A stretch of DNA of 31,918 nt, from positions 1-31,918 of the forward strand of contig JAFGKO010000316.1 in NCBI GenBank assembly GCA_016928525.1, read 5' to 3'. Of the stretch, positions 8,038 through 16,796 are shown piece after piece. The DNA is from Anaerolineales bacterium. GTDB taxonomy: Bacteria > Chloroflexota > Anaerolineae > Anaerolineales > Villigracilaceae. Position 1 is the stretch's first letter. Each line of letters starts with the position of its first letter. The notes beneath the pieces were generated by a model, which had not been told where the DNA came from, did not search any database, and saw only the letters and a program-made list of their open reading frames with translations. Made by a program: the position numbers and the translations under genes.

Positions 8038-9237
8038 TTAGCTGCCCCAGCCGCGGGTCAATACAGTTTCGTCCGTGGACTGGATGCGGATACGATAGAT
8101 CCAACGAATGATGGCAGGAGCGGCAACGAAGATAACCACCAGTCCCTGGATGATGGAAATGATGTCAATCGGGATGCCAGCAATGGATTGCATGCGGGTA
8201 GCGCCGCTACGCAGGAAGCCGAACAACAGAGACGCCAGCACCACTCCCAGCGGGTGACTCTTGCCGAGCAGGGCCAATGCGATGGCATCAAATCCATAGC
8301 CAGCGGAGAAACCTTGACCGACCCAACGATCCACGCCCAGCACTTGAGCAGATCCAGCCAGCCCGGCCAATGCGCCCGCCATAGACATCACAAGCACAAA
8401 ATTACGTGTAACGTTCATACCGGCATACTTGGCTGCATCTGGGTTTGCACCCACCGAGCGAATCTCGAACCCAAGTGTGGTCTTGAACAGGAACCAATAG
8501 ACGAAATATGCCACTGCCAAAGCTAACACAAAGCCCCAATTGAAACGCAGGGGATCGGAAAAGAAGCGCGGCAGTTCCGCAGTTGCTTCAATGTTCGGCG
8601 TCACAGGGCGGAATCCGGAGGCTTTCATTGGGCCGTTCAACAACCAGTCGCTCAACTTGAAGGCGATCCAGTTCATCATGATGGTGTTGACCACCTCGTG
8701 CGCGCCGAAACGCGCCTTGAGGTAACCGGGGATCATGCCCCAGACCGCGCCGCCCAGTGCGCCAGCCAGCAGAGCGAGCGGTAAGTGGATAAAGGCGGGC
8801 AGGCCAGTGATACTGTAACCCACGAACGCCGAGCTGAGCGCGCCCATGAGCACTTGTCCCTCTGCGCCGATGTTGAATAATCCGCAACGGAACCCAAGTG
8901 CAACCGACAGGGCAGCAAAAATGTAAGGCGTTGCCGCCACCAGACTCTCGGTGATTGGATAGATGCCTCGCAACAATTGCCTGGTTTCGCCGGTTTCGAA
9001 ATAGACACGAATACCTTCGATGATTTGCTGTGGTGAGCCGAAGGAACCGCTGAACAACGCGCCGTAAGCCTTGAACGCATTCTCACCGCTGGCGATGATG
9101 GCAATGGCGCCAATGACCAGTCCGGTGAACACGGCCAAAGCCGGCACCAGCAGAGTCTGTATCAATGTGGAGCGGTCGCGTTTCGACGTTTTACTGGACT
9201 GCACGATCTCAGTTGGTTTAATTTCTTTGTCACTCAC
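8038..9237 (-). CDS. Nucleoside-type ABC transporter permease (NupP/YufP-like)
   Basis: Membrane permease of 399 residues, partner of the following permease gene. Family marks are GLFNIGAEGQVLMGAL (about 116-131), the AHEVVNTIMMNWIAF segment and the C-terminal GYGFDAIALALLGKSHPLGVV. It starts with a hydrophilic cytoplasmic tail of about 20 residues. The start codon is GTG at 9237, preceded by GGAGG at 5 nt. It sits 11 nt after the ATPase gene, so the operon is tightly packed. It is expected to form a heterodimeric channel with the 6760-8022 product, energised by the double ATPase. Confidence 0.9.
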   Translation of the reverse strand: MSDKEIKPTEIVQSSKTSKRDRSTLIQTLLVPALAVFTGLVIGAIAIIASGENAFKAYGALFSGSFGSPQQIIEGIRVYFETGETRQLLRGIYPITESLVAATPYIFAALSVALGFRCGLFNIGAEGQVLMGALSSAFVGYSITGLPAFIHLPLALLAGALGGAVWGMIPGYLKARFGAHEVVNTIMMNWIAFKLSDWLLNGPMKASGFRPVTPNIEATAELPRFFSDPLRFNWGFVLALAVAYFVYWFLFKTTLGFEIRSVGANPDAAKYAGMNVTRNFVLVMSMAGALAGLAGSAQVLGVDRWVGQGFSAGYGFDAIALALLGKSHPLGVVLASLLFGFLRSGATRMQSIAGIPIDIISIIQGLVVIFVAAPAIIRWIYRIRIQSTDETVLTRGWGS

Positions 9238-9248
9238 GAGGCCCTCCC

Positions 9249-10817
9249 TTAAAAGACACGTTCCACTTCCCGGCGTTTTTTCGCGGGTGCGGCCGAAGCT
9301 GCCTCAGATGGTTTGATACCCGCCATCAGCAGACCAAGATATTCCTTGGAAGCGTCCTCAGCGAGGATGATGTCCACGATCTGACCGTGGTACATCACCG
9401 CGATACGGTCGGAAAGTGCCAGGATCTCATCTAGCTCAGAGGAGACCAACAGGACGCCCGTCCCCTCGTCACGTTTTTCAATGATGCGGTTGTGGATGTA
9501 TTCAATGGAGCCAACATCCAGGCCGCGAGTCGGTTGCGATGCAATCAGCAATTCGATCGGGCGCGAGAATTCGCGCGCCACAATCACCTTTTGCTGGTTG
9601 CCACCCGAAAGCGAGGATGCATTGATGAAAATGCTTGGGGTGCGTACATCAAACTGGTTGACAAGATTCTCTGCATTGCTGAAGATGGTCTTTTCCTGCA
9701 AGGTGATACCGCGCGCGAAAGGTGCCTGGTAATAGGTGCATAGCATCAGATTATCATGGATCGGGAAAGACAAAATCAGGCCATGCTTTTGACGATCCTC
9801 CGGGATGTGTGCCACGCCGCGTTCAAGGATGTTGCGCGGCGAAGTGCGGTGCAGTGATTTGCCCATGATGTGGATCTCACCGCTCACCGGTTGTGTCAGA
9901 CCGGTCAGCGCGTAGACCAATTCTGTCTGCCCGTTGCCTTGCACACCAGCGATGCCCAGCACTTCTCCTTTGCGGACATCAAACGACAACCCCTTTACCG
10001 TCATGTTCCCGCGCTCATCGCGCACGGACAAGTCTTTGACTTCGATCACTATTTCTTTTGGATCCGCAGCCTTCTTATCTACAACCAGGTTCACATCCCG
10101 CCCGACCATCATGGACGCCAGTTTTTCGGGGTCGACTTCATCAGGTGAAACAGTGCCCACAACCCGCCCACTGCGCAGTACGGTAATTTGATCTGCGATG
10201 GACATCACTTCCTTAAGTTTATGGGTAATGAAAATAATAGATTTACCTTTTTCGATGAGCGTTTGCAGGATTTTGAACAAACCTTCCACTTCCTGAGGGG
10301 TAAGTACGGCGGTCGGCTCATCGAGGATCAGGATATCTGCTTCGCGATAAAGAACTTTGATAATTTCAACGCGTTGCTGGATACCGACAGGCAGGTCTTT
10401 TATGTACGAGTCGGGATCCACATCGAGGCCATATTGTTCAGAAATCTCATGGATGCGCCCAGCCACTTTGGCGCGGTCGAGGAACATACCATTTCGAGTG
10501 GGTTCTACACCGAGCATCACGTTTTCGGTCACAGTCATCACCGGGATGAGCATAAAATGCTGGTGAACCATGCCAATGCCGCGTGCGATGGCGTCGTTTG
10601 GGCCATGGATTTCCACTTCCTGCCCACGTACCACGATCTTGCCCTCATCCGGATTATATAACCCGTACAGGATGTTCATGAGGGTGGTCTTGCCTGCGCC
10701 GTTTTCCCCCAACAGGGCGAGGATATCCCCTTCTCTTAATGTAATATCGACATTACTGTTTGCGATAACACCAGGGAAGCGCTTGGTGATTCCATGTAAT
10801 TCAAGAACGTTGGCCAT
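9249..10817 (-). CDS. Nucleoside-type ABC transporter ATPase, two NBDs (NupO/YufO-like)
   Basis: Cytoplasmic fused ATPase of 522 residues with two nucleotide-binding domains. NBD1 (about 1-240) has Walker A GENGAGKT at 37-44, signature LPVGIQQRVEI and Walker B ILILDEPTAVLTP. NBD2 (about 258-500) has a degenerate Walker A (GVQGNGQTE, no Lys) and signature LSGGNQQKV, and its Walker B region reads LLIASQPTRGLD, lacking the usual Asp-Glu. One degenerate half is normal for the sugar/BMP-type ATPases, leaving NBD1 as the main catalytic site. The start at 10817 has GGAG 7 nt upstream. A strong terminator lies between it and the upstream lipoprotein gene, which would lower ATPase expression relative to the binding protein. 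Confidence 0.93.
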   Translation of the reverse strand: MANVLELHGITKRFPGVIANSNVDITLREGDILALLGENGAGKTTLMNILYGLYNPDEGKIVVRGQEVEIHGPNDAIARGIGMVHQHFMLIPVMTVTENVMLGVEPTRNGMFLDRAKVAGRIHEISEQYGLDVDPDSYIKDLPVGIQQRVEIIKVLYREADILILDEPTAVLTPQEVEGLFKILQTLIEKGKSIIFITHKLKEVMSIADQITVLRSGRVVGTVSPDEVDPEKLASMMVGRDVNLVVDKKAADPKEIVIEVKDLSVRDERGNMTVKGLSFDVRKGEVLGIAGVQGNGQTELVYALTGLTQPVSGEIHIMGKSLHRTSPRNILERGVAHIPEDRQKHGLILSFPIHDNLMLCTYYQAPFARGITLQEKTIFSNAENLVNQFDVRTPSIFINASSLSGGNQQKVIVAREFSRPIELLIASQPTRGLDVGSIEYIHNRIIEKRDEGTGVLLVSSELDEILALSDRIAVMYHGQIVDIILAEDASKEYLGLLMAGIKPSEAASAAPAKKRREVERVF

Positions 10818-10874
10818 GTCTTTCTCCGGAATAAGCTTGCATTACAGGAAACCGTGTAAAATGCACGGTGGGAT

Positions 10875-10905
10875 AAAAAAGGCCGGGGAAAAGATTCCCC
10901 CGGCC
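10875..10905 (-). terminator. Terminator between BMP lipoprotein and ATPase genes
   Basis: Minus strand: GGCCGGGG / CCCCGGCC 8-bp stem with a 9-nt loop, then six T. It lies 20 nt after the lipoprotein stop and 57 nt before the ATPase start. It is probably a leaky intra-operon terminator that makes binding protein more abundant than the membrane components. Confidence 0.9.
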
Positions 10906-10925
10906 TGAAACAGTGTGGGTATAAA

Positions 10926-12005
10926 CTACTGTCCGAGAACGCCGTCTACGGTCAGGGAACCGTCGATCAAAGCGGCTTTAATGGTATCCAACTCAGACAT
11001 TAATTCGCTTGATGCGCCTGCTACAGGGGCAATGCCAACACCGTCGTTGGGAAGCGTGCCGAGATAGGTACCGCCCTTGAAAGTGCCATCCTTGGCAGCT
11101 TTGATCGCCTCAAACACGGCAACATCCATATTCTTTAGAACGCTGGTCAAAATCACATCGCTATATTCACTGGCCGAAACGGTCCAGTCGGTATCCACAC
11201 CAACGATCTTGCATGCGCCGCTTTCCTTGCAGTAAGCAGCAGAACCGAGACCCACAGGTCCAGCCACGGGCATGACGATGTCAGCGCCTTCCTGGACGAA
11301 GGACTCAGCAAAAGCACGGCCATCATCGGTGGATTCGAAGTTGCCGGTGAACGAGCCGTCATTGGCGGCAGTGTTCCAACCAAGCACTTCCACAGTGGTC
11401 CCCTTCTGCTGGTTGTAATACTTCACGCCGGCCTCGAAACCCTTCATGAAAATGGACACAGTGGGGAGGTTGATGCCACCGAAGGTGGCAACTGTTCCAG
11501 TTTTGGTAGAGGCCGCCGCGGCATAACCGGCAAGAAAAGCAGCCTGGTCGGTGGCGAAGGTCAGGCCCAATACGTTAGGCAATTCTGTGGAGGAACCGCA
11601 ATCCTTGCCCTCTACAGCGCCGGGCCAGCAGTCGGGATAGGCATAGTCTACGATGGCAAACTTCTGTTCGGGATTGGCTTTGGCTGTAGTAGCGGTGTCA
11701 ACGCCTAACAGGAAGCCAACGGTAACGATCAGATCAGTATCCTCATCCAAGTACTGCTGGATGTTCTTGGCGTAATCGGATTGCTGTTGTGACTCAAGGT
11801 ATTTGCCCTCGACACCGAGTTCACTCACTGCCTGCTCAATACCTTTGTACGCGGTAGCATTGAAGGATTTATCATCAATACCACCAAGGTCGGTCACCTG
11901 ACCAACCTTAAAGGCAGTTGATTCGCTAGCTGCAGGGGCACAGGCTGATAGTGAAAGCACAGCGACCATAACCAAAGCGAGCACGAGATATAGTTTCTTA
12001 AGCAT
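10926..12005 (-). CDS. BMP-family substrate-binding lipoprotein
   Basis: Lipid-anchored binding protein of 359 residues for the ABC importer next to it. Lipobox LSLSAC (Cys22), then the BMP/PnrA-type fold: GQVTDLGGIDDKSFNATAYKGIEQAV (about 34-60) carries the family DDKSFN motif; later segments IVTVGFLLG, GTVATFGGINLPTVSIFMKGFEAGVKYYNQ and KIVGVDTDWTVS are typical. Relatives (TmpC/PnrA, BmpA) bind purine nucleosides; purine or pyrimidine nucleosides are the likely cargo. The start at 12005 follows GAGGAGAAG. It has a good promoter (12116-12144) and a roughly 105-nt leader containing a perfect palindrome, so the operon is probably repressor-controlled. Confidence 0.92.
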   Translation of the reverse strand: MLKKLYLVLALVMVAVLSLSACAPAASESTAFKVGQVTDLGGIDDKSFNATAYKGIEQAVSELGVEGKYLESQQQSDYAKNIQQYLDEDTDLIVTVGFLLGVDTATTAKANPEQKFAIVDYAYPDCWPGAVEGKDCGSSTELPNVLGLTFATDQAAFLAGYAAAASTKTGTVATFGGINLPTVSIFMKGFEAGVKYYNQQKGTTVEVLGWNTAANDGSFTGNFESTDDGRAFAESFVQEGADIVMPVAGPVGLGSAAYCKESGACKIVGVDTDWTVSASEYSDVILTSVLKNMDVAVFEAIKAAKDGTFKGGTYLGTLPNDGVGIAPVAGASSELMSELDTIKAALIDGSLTVDGVLGQ

Positions 12006-12074
12006 TTTTTCTTCTCCTCATTTTTTATTGAAGACTATTTTTCTTTATATAAGGGGGAATATATGTTTTTTATC

Positions 12075-12086
12075 GTGAACGTTCAC
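12075..12086. promoter_or_regulatory. Candidate repressor operator GTGAACGTTCAC
   Basis: A perfect 12-nt palindrome with a central CG, about 30 nt downstream of the predicted -10 of the BMP operon. The layout is like operators of LacI-family regulators, but no such regulator is encoded in the window, so the binding protein is unknown. Confidence 0.45.
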
Positions 12087-12115
12087 CTCCGTATGCTATA
12101 GGGAACTTCTGAACA

Positions 12116-12144
12116 AGTATACAATCCATTTAGCCATTGTGCAA
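12116..12144 (-). promoter_or_regulatory. SigA-type promoter of the BMP/ABC operon
   Basis: Minus strand: -35 TTGCAC (12139-12144), 17-nt spacer, -10 TATACT (12116-12121). It predicts a leader of about 105 nt before the ATG at 12005. Confidence 0.7.
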
Positions 12145-12229
12145 GTCTGTACAATTGGGTAGACCAGGATGTTAACATTAAAAAGGTCGGGCATGTTACC
12201 TTGAAAAGTCATGTGAAGATAATGTGTCG

Positions 12230-13252
12230 TTACTTTCTTTCGGGTAAATTGATTTTGATTTCACTATTCCTGATTTCTTGGAGCACCCCTTCTATTTTCG
12301 ATTTGATTTCTGTCGCCGACTCAAATTGCGGCGCTCGAAAGGGCGCAAGTCCAATCTGGCCTGCATGCGGACCGGTGGATATTTCTCCGCGGGAGGCCAT
12401 CAGCACTAAGCGAGATAGTTCCACGCGTGGATCTTCGATGACGCTGGTCACCAAGACAGGTCGCAACTCAGGCAGGCGGAAGTACTGGTCTCCCTCATTC
12501 GCAATCACCAGGATGCCGTTTTTCGACGCTGCCAGGAAGGCACCTATTGCTGTATCGCCGCCGAACGCGGTCACGATATCTACTCCGTCGTCAATGAGGC
12601 TCAACACGCTCTGCTCTCCCCATTCCGGATCGTTAAAGGTTTTATCCCGGCTGCCATCATCCCGGTAATCCATATAGGCGCGTACTTCCTCATTCCCATA
12701 AGTCACACCCTGACGAAAGCCCTCGCAATACCGCCATACTGCATCGATTCCGCTGGTTTCGCACACTGCGCCCACCCTGCCCGATTCTGTAACCAGTGTA
12801 GCCAGAACACCGGCTAAAAAGCCGCTCTGCTCCTCAGCAAAATAGATTGTTGCAATATTGGCATAGCTTTCCTCCAACTTTTGGTCTACGCCGATGAACT
12901 GGATATGGGGATATTCAGCTGCTACGGCAACCGTTGCCTCGCTTAGATTTACGCCCACTGTGACAATTGCATCGTAGCCATTCTCTGCAAAGAAAATGAT
13001 GTTCTTTTGCCAGTCACGCGCGTCGATACTTTCGATTTTGTCCAGACGCGCAACCCGCGCCTGCGTTTCAATGTTCTGGAGGGTTTCCCAGGCAGCCTGG
13101 TTCAGGCCATGGTCTTCAATGCCATCGTAGGCTGTTACCAATCCAACGCAAAAAATATCCTCCCGAGAACAGTCTGCTGGCTGCGGTACACAGGCGGATA
13201 CAAGTAGCATAGAAACAATCAAAACAAGGTTGGCAAGGGGACAAAGGTTCAT
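12230..13252 (-). CDS. Divergent second BMP-family lipoprotein
   Basis: Lipoprotein of 340 residues; signal peptide with lipobox LLVSAC (Cys21). The body is a BMP-type binding protein: FCVGLVTAYDGIEDHGLNQAAWETLQN corresponds to the DDKSFN region of the neighbour, but the DDKSFN motif has become EDHGLN. Later blocks (AIVTVGVNLSEATVAVA, FAEEQSGFLAGVLATLVT, GRVGAVCETSGIDAVWRYCEGFRQGVTY) align in order with the first BMP protein. Substrate contacts are therefore probably altered. It stands about 110 nt upstream of the ABC operon promoter and has no permease of its own; it may feed the same permeases with another ligand or act as a sensor. The ATG at 13252 has no clear Shine-Dalgarno site. Confidence 0.85.
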   Translation of the reverse strand: MNLCPLANLVLIVSMLLVSACVPQPADCSREDIFCVGLVTAYDGIEDHGLNQAAWETLQNIETQARVARLDKIESIDARDWQKNIIFFAENGYDAIVTVGVNLSEATVAVAAEYPHIQFIGVDQKLEESYANIATIYFAEEQSGFLAGVLATLVTESGRVGAVCETSGIDAVWRYCEGFRQGVTYGNEEVRAYMDYRDDGSRDKTFNDPEWGEQSVLSLIDDGVDIVTAFGGDTAIGAFLAASKNGILVIANEGDQYFRLPELRPVLVTSVIEDPRVELSRLVLMASRGEISTGPHAGQIGLAPFRAPQFESATEIKSKIEGVLQEIRNSEIKINLPERK

Positions 13253-13354
13253 AATGATCTGAACTCGGTTGGACTGTGTTGCTTTCTCATGAAAAAGTTA
13301 CATCTTTTCGATACATTCGGGACCCTTGGCCTGCTACCATATTTTGTGTTTTGT

Positions 13355-14602
13355 TTACCTGTCTATTTTTGCCTCTCCACGGCGGACTCCGAGCATGAGC
13401 CATAGGGCCATGGCCATGAAAATGGGAGCGACCAGCATGATCGTATTGTAGTTGTTCCCGGTCAATTGAATGACCCAGCCGTTGACGTTCGGCCCTGCAA
13501 TGGCCGCCAGCGTGGAGAACAGGTAATACAAACCGGTGTAAGTGCCGATGCGGGCATCCTCGACCATATCCACGACCATGGGCAGGGAGTTGATGTTGAT
13601 CAACGCCCAGGCGATACCCGCTCCCATTAGGAACAGGCTGACCACACGCACTGTGCCGAGCACAGGCAGCTTTGCCAGCGGCGCGGCCAACACATCCGGC
13701 GGCAGCACGAACATGACGGCGATCAGGATCGCCAACAAAATGATGCCGGTTGAAATCGTTACCCGGCGGCCAAACTTCCCGCCAATGAAACCTGAAACAA
13801 GTGCAAACAGTACAAAGAACAAGGAAAGATGACCGAGCAAGCCTGCGCCATCCGCCTCGCCCAGCCCCAATTGGTTGACGGAATACAGCGTGAAGAAGGC
13901 TTCGATGGCGTTATAACCGATGAACCAGAAGAAGATTGCGCCGAACAAACGGATGGCGCTCCTGTCCTTGTCCGCAATAACTGCGCGCAAACTTTTTAAC
14001 ATATTCGGTTCTTCTTTGCCTTCTTCATAATGCTTTGGTTCTTTGATAAAGATGAGGACCAGCAAGGCGGCAAGGACAACCAGCCCGGAGCCCATCCAGA
14101 ATGGGAAGGCCGGATTTGACCTGTATAACGAACTACCTACCAGGAAGGCAATAATCGCGCCGATGCCGCCCATGAAATTGATAATGCCATTGGCCTGCGA
14201 GCGATAAGGAGAAGGCGTTATATCGGGCATCAACGCCACAACCGGTGTGCGCCAGAGCGCCATGCTGAGCAGCAGTGTACTGGTGCAGGCCACGAACAGG
14301 GGCAATATGGCCGCAATAGGGACAAGCCCGAACGCGACCGCCGAAATCGGCGCGCCGATCAAGATGAAGGGCATGCGTCGTCCAATCGGCGTACGCAGGC
14401 GGTCGGACCAGGCGCCAACCGGCGGCTGGATGAACAAAGCAGCGATATTATCCAGCGTCATGAAGAAGCCAATCAGCCCGGCGGACAATCCGAATTTGTT
14501 GGCCAGAAAAATGGGCACAAATGCGTTGTACACACTCCAAATCACACTGGTGCCAAAGAAACCGAACCCGAGCAAGAAGATTTTTCCATAGTTGAATTTC
14601 AT
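13355..14602 (-). CDS. MFS transporter, SLC45/sugar-type
   Basis: Integral membrane protein of 415 residues with about 12 hydrophobic segments. Motif A-like loop GAWSDRLRTPIGRRMP lies at 63-78 between the second and third helices, and the opening FGTSVIWSVYNAFVP and the IQPPVG step are like the SLC45/GPH-type (glycoside-proton symport) group. A central cytoplasmic loop (about 205-225, KEPKHYEEGKEEPN) separates the two six-helix halves. The start at 14602 is set by AAGGAG at 6 nt; the 59-residue longer frame would overlap trmD and lacks a site. It lies 53 nt after trmD with an inverted repeat in between. A sugar or glycoside substrate is a family-level guess. Confidence 0.85.
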   Translation of the reverse strand: MKFNYGKIFLLGFGFFGTSVIWSVYNAFVPIFLANKFGLSAGLIGFFMTLDNIAALFIQPPVGAWSDRLRTPIGRRMPFILIGAPISAVAFGLVPIAAILPLFVACTSTLLLSMALWRTPVVALMPDITPSPYRSQANGIINFMGGIGAIIAFLVGSSLYRSNPAFPFWMGSGLVVLAALLVLIFIKEPKHYEEGKEEPNMLKSLRAVIADKDRSAIRLFGAIFFWFIGYNAIEAFFTLYSVNQLGLGEADGAGLLGHLSLFFVLFALVSGFIGGKFGRRVTISTGIILLAILIAVMFVLPPDVLAAPLAKLPVLGTVRVVSLFLMGAGIAWALININSLPMVVDMVEDARIGTYTGLYYLFSTLAAIAGPNVNGWVIQLTGNNYNTIMLVAPIFMAMALWLMLGVRRGEAKIDR

Positions 14603-14624
14603 TGCCATCTCCTTAAAAATTTTT

Positions 14625-14655
14625 GGAACCGGGATTCTCGGAGAACCCAGGTTCC
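14625..14655. repeat. Imperfect inverted repeat between trmD and the MFS gene
   Basis: Two 15-nt arms around a single G match at 13 of 15 positions (GGAACCGGGATTCTC against its partner). It directly abuts the trmD stop codon on the minus strand and is followed there by AAAAATTTTT, so it may weaken read-through into the MFS gene. Confidence 0.6.
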
Positions 14656-15417
14656 TTATTTCTGGCTTCGCCAGCCATGCTCTTCTAGAAAAATTCGTTC
14701 TTTCTCTGTTAAATCGGTTTTTTCCAATAAATCTGGCCTTCTTGCCAGTGTCCTCAGCAAAGATTGTTCCCTGCGCCACCGCTCGATTTTGCCATGGTCG
14801 CCGGAGAGCAGGATCTCGGGTACTTCCCAGCCGCGGAACTCCGGCGGACGGGTGTAGTGCGGATATTCCAACAGTCCGCTGGCGTGCGAATCGTCTATAG
14901 CGCCGTCGGGATCGCCTAACACACCCGGGATGAGACGGGAGATCGCGTCGATCAGGATCAGAGCGGGCAATTCCCCGCCAGTCAGTACATAGTCCCCGAT
15001 GGAGATTTCGTCGGTGACCAGGTGTTCGCGGATACGTTCATCCATTCCCTCGTAGCGGCCACATAACAGGGCAATTCTCTCGTAGCGGGATAGCTCCTCG
15101 GCAACGGTTTGCGAGAAAACCCGTCCCTGCGGGGTCAACATGATGATAGGGGGAGCAGGCTGAGGCGTCGCGCTGAACGGGTCGAAGCGTCCTAGAATTG
15201 ATTCGACAGCCTCGAAGACCGGTCCCGGTTTCATGACCATGCCCCCACCGCCGCCGTAAGGCGTATCGTCCGTCATGTGATGCTTGTCATAGGTGTAATC
15301 GCGGATATTGTGTACGTTGACAGAGACCAGCCCGCGCTGGCGTGCACGCAGGAGGATACTACTTTCGAGATATGGGGGGAAAACTTCGGGCAGGAGGGTG
15401 AAAACCTCGAACTGCAT
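14656..15417 (-). CDS. trmD: tRNA (guanine37-N1)-methyltransferase TrmD
   Basis: S-adenosylmethionine-dependent SPOUT (trefoil-knot) enzyme that methylates G37 next to the anticodon and prevents +1 frameshifting. The 253 residues match the family. Visible marks: the N-terminal [11 protein letters not shown] strand, the [19 protein letters not shown] loop (about 50-68), [12 protein letters not shown] (about 112-123), and the knot region [15 protein letters not shown] (about 137-151) followed by IPGVLG. The usual rpsP-rimM-rplS neighbours are absent. No Shine-Dalgarno site precedes the ATG at 15417; instead TGCTAGAAT ends 6 nt upstream, so the mRNA is probably leaderless. Confidence 0.96.
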   Translation of the reverse strand: MQFEVFTLLPEVFPPYLESSILLRARQRGLVSVNVHNIRDYTYDKHHMTDDTPYGGGGGMVMKPGPVFEAVESILGRFDPFSATPQPAPPIIMLTPQGRVFSQTVAEELSRYERIALLCGRYEGMDERIREHLVTDEISIGDYVLTGGELPALILIDAISRLIPGVLGDPDGAIDDSHASGLLEYPHYTRPPEFRGWEVPEILLSGDHGKIERWRREQSLLRTLARRPDLLEKTDLTEKERIFLEEHGWRSQK

Positions 15418-15423
15418 AACCTG

Positions 15424-15432
15424 ATTCTAGCA
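15424..15432 (-). promoter_or_regulatory. Extended -10 promoter of trmD, leaderless layout
   Basis: Minus strand TGC-TAGAAT, then 6 nt, then ATG. The transcription start would fall at or next to the A of the start codon. No good -35 is seen, which fits an extended -10. Confidence 0.55.
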
Positions 15433-15485
15433 TAAGAAACAGATTAGAGCCATTTAAGGCTCGTCTTGCATGCCTGTAGGCAGAA

Positions 15486-15494
15486 TGGTAAGAT
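15486..15494 (+). promoter_or_regulatory. Extended -10 promoter of first TPR gene, leaderless layout
   Basis: TGG-TAAGAT, then 6 nt (GACAGT), then ATG at 15501. It lies back to back with the trmD promoter. Confidence 0.5.
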
Positions 15495-15500
15495 GACAGT

Positions 15501-16796
15501 ATGTATTTGAAGGGTAGCAAGTGGAGCATGAACCGCCGCCGCAAGCGGCCCAACTGGTTTCGGATCACGATCCTGGTGCTTTTAATCGCGGCAGGCATTT
15601 ACCTGGACCGTGTCATCATCCCTGCGGTTCCGCAGCCGTTTGTGCCGACAGCTACGCCTACGCGCGCCCCGGAGTCGTATGTGGTGGAGGCCGAAGCTCT
15701 GTTTAATGAAGGAAAACTCTTACAGTCGATTGATACCTATACCGATGCCATTCAACAACGCCCTGATGACCCAACCCTGTTTATTTCGCGCGCTCGCGTG
15801 CAGATCTATGCTGGCCAATATGCGGATGCGCAGACCAGCGCCGAAGATGCTTTATTATTGAACCCCAACAACTCGATGGCGCATGTGATGCGCGCCTGGG
15901 CCTTGGATTTCCAGGGTGATTACCTGGCGGCCGAATCGGCTATCAGGCGCGCGCTGGAACTCGACCCGGATAATGCCTTGGCGCACGCTGTGAATGTAGA
16001 GATATTGATCGACTCATATTTCCTGGGAACTGGTACGTTTGAAGGGCTTGAATTAGCGGTAGAAGAATCTCGCGTGGCGCAGAACCTGGCTCCCAATTCT
16101 TTAGAGACGCATCGCGCGCGCGGTTTGATTCTGGAAGCTACAGGTAACTACGAGGAAGCCATCCGTGAGTTCGAAGCAGCCATTGCCATTAATCCCAATA
16201 TCGCTGTTCTGCACTTGTCTTTGGGAACCAATTACCGGGTGCTGAATATCTATGACAAAGCCGTAGAAGAATTCACGCGTGCCAATGCGCTCAATCCCAG
16301 CGACCCAACGCCCGATCTCTACATCTCTCGTACCTATGCAACCGTAGGAGAGTATGCCAAAGCGACCCAGTATGCCGAAACAGCGGTCACCGATAACCCC
16401 ACGGATGCCAACTTGCGGGGCAATCTGGGCGTTATGTATTACCGAAACCTGGAATGGCCAAAGGCTATAGAACAACTTAAAATTGTTGTAGCTGGCGGTG
16501 CAACGGAAGATAACCAGCCCATTGAGCCGATCCCATTGGCTAACGATACGCGCATCGCCGAGTACTACTTCACCTACGGGCTGGTGTTGGCTCGTCTGAA
16601 CCGCTGCGGCGAAGCTTTGCAGATTGCACAACAGATCCAGGCGCGTATCCCAACGGACGAGATTGCGGTGGCAAATGCCCAGGAAATGATCAATATTTGC
16701 CAGCAGAACCTCGCTGCTACCCCGACCCCTGAACTGCTCCCATTGCCGACAGAAACGAGCTTGCCTGAAGTGTTAACTGTCACCCCCGCCCCATGA
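15501..16796 (+). CDS. Membrane-anchored TPR protein 1
   Basis: 431 residues. A basic N terminus and one membrane segment (about 20-42) are followed by a short TPTPTRAPESYV linker and at least six to seven tetratricopeptide repeats (about 57-405; e.g. the unit starting NSMAHVMRAWALDFQGDYLAAESAI and that starting LETHRARGLILEATGNYEEAIREF). The Pro/Thr tail ends VTPAP. The TPR superhelix is probably outside the membrane and acts as a protein-binding scaffold; partners are unknown. ATG at 15501 is preferred because of the -10 element 6 nt upstream; ATG at 15528 has GGAG only 1 nt away and is less likely. It overlaps the next gene by 4 nt (ATGA), indicating translational coupling to a clear paralogue. 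Confidence 0.82.
   Translation: MYLKGSKWSMNRRRKRPNWFRITILVLLIAAGIYLDRVIIPAVPQPFVPTATPTRAPESYVVEAEALFNEGKLLQSIDTYTDAIQQRPDDPTLFISRARVQIYAGQYADAQTSAEDALLLNPNNSMAHVMRAWALDFQGDYLAAESAIRRALELDPDNALAHAVNVEILIDSYFLGTGTFEGLELAVEESRVAQNLAPNSLETHRARGLILEATGNYEEAIREFEAAIAINPNIAVLHLSLGTNYRVLNIYDKAVEEFTRANALNPSDPTPDLYISRTYATVGEYAKATQYAETAVTDNPTDANLRGNLGVMYYRNLEWPKAIEQLKIVVAGGATEDNQPIEPIPLANDTRIAEYYFTYGLVLARLNRCGEALQIAQQIQARIPTDEIAVANAQEMINICQQNLAATPTPELLPLPTETSLPEVLTVTPAP

Noticed and set aside
12006..12115. Purine riboswitch in the BMP operon leader
   Set aside because: The leader is AT-rich and lacks the conserved paired elements and core loops of purine aptamers; only a repressor-type palindrome is seen.
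14603..14779. 59-residue N-terminal extension of the MFS transporter
   Set aside because: Overlaps trmD on the same strand and has no ribosome site; AAGGAG supports ATG at 14602.
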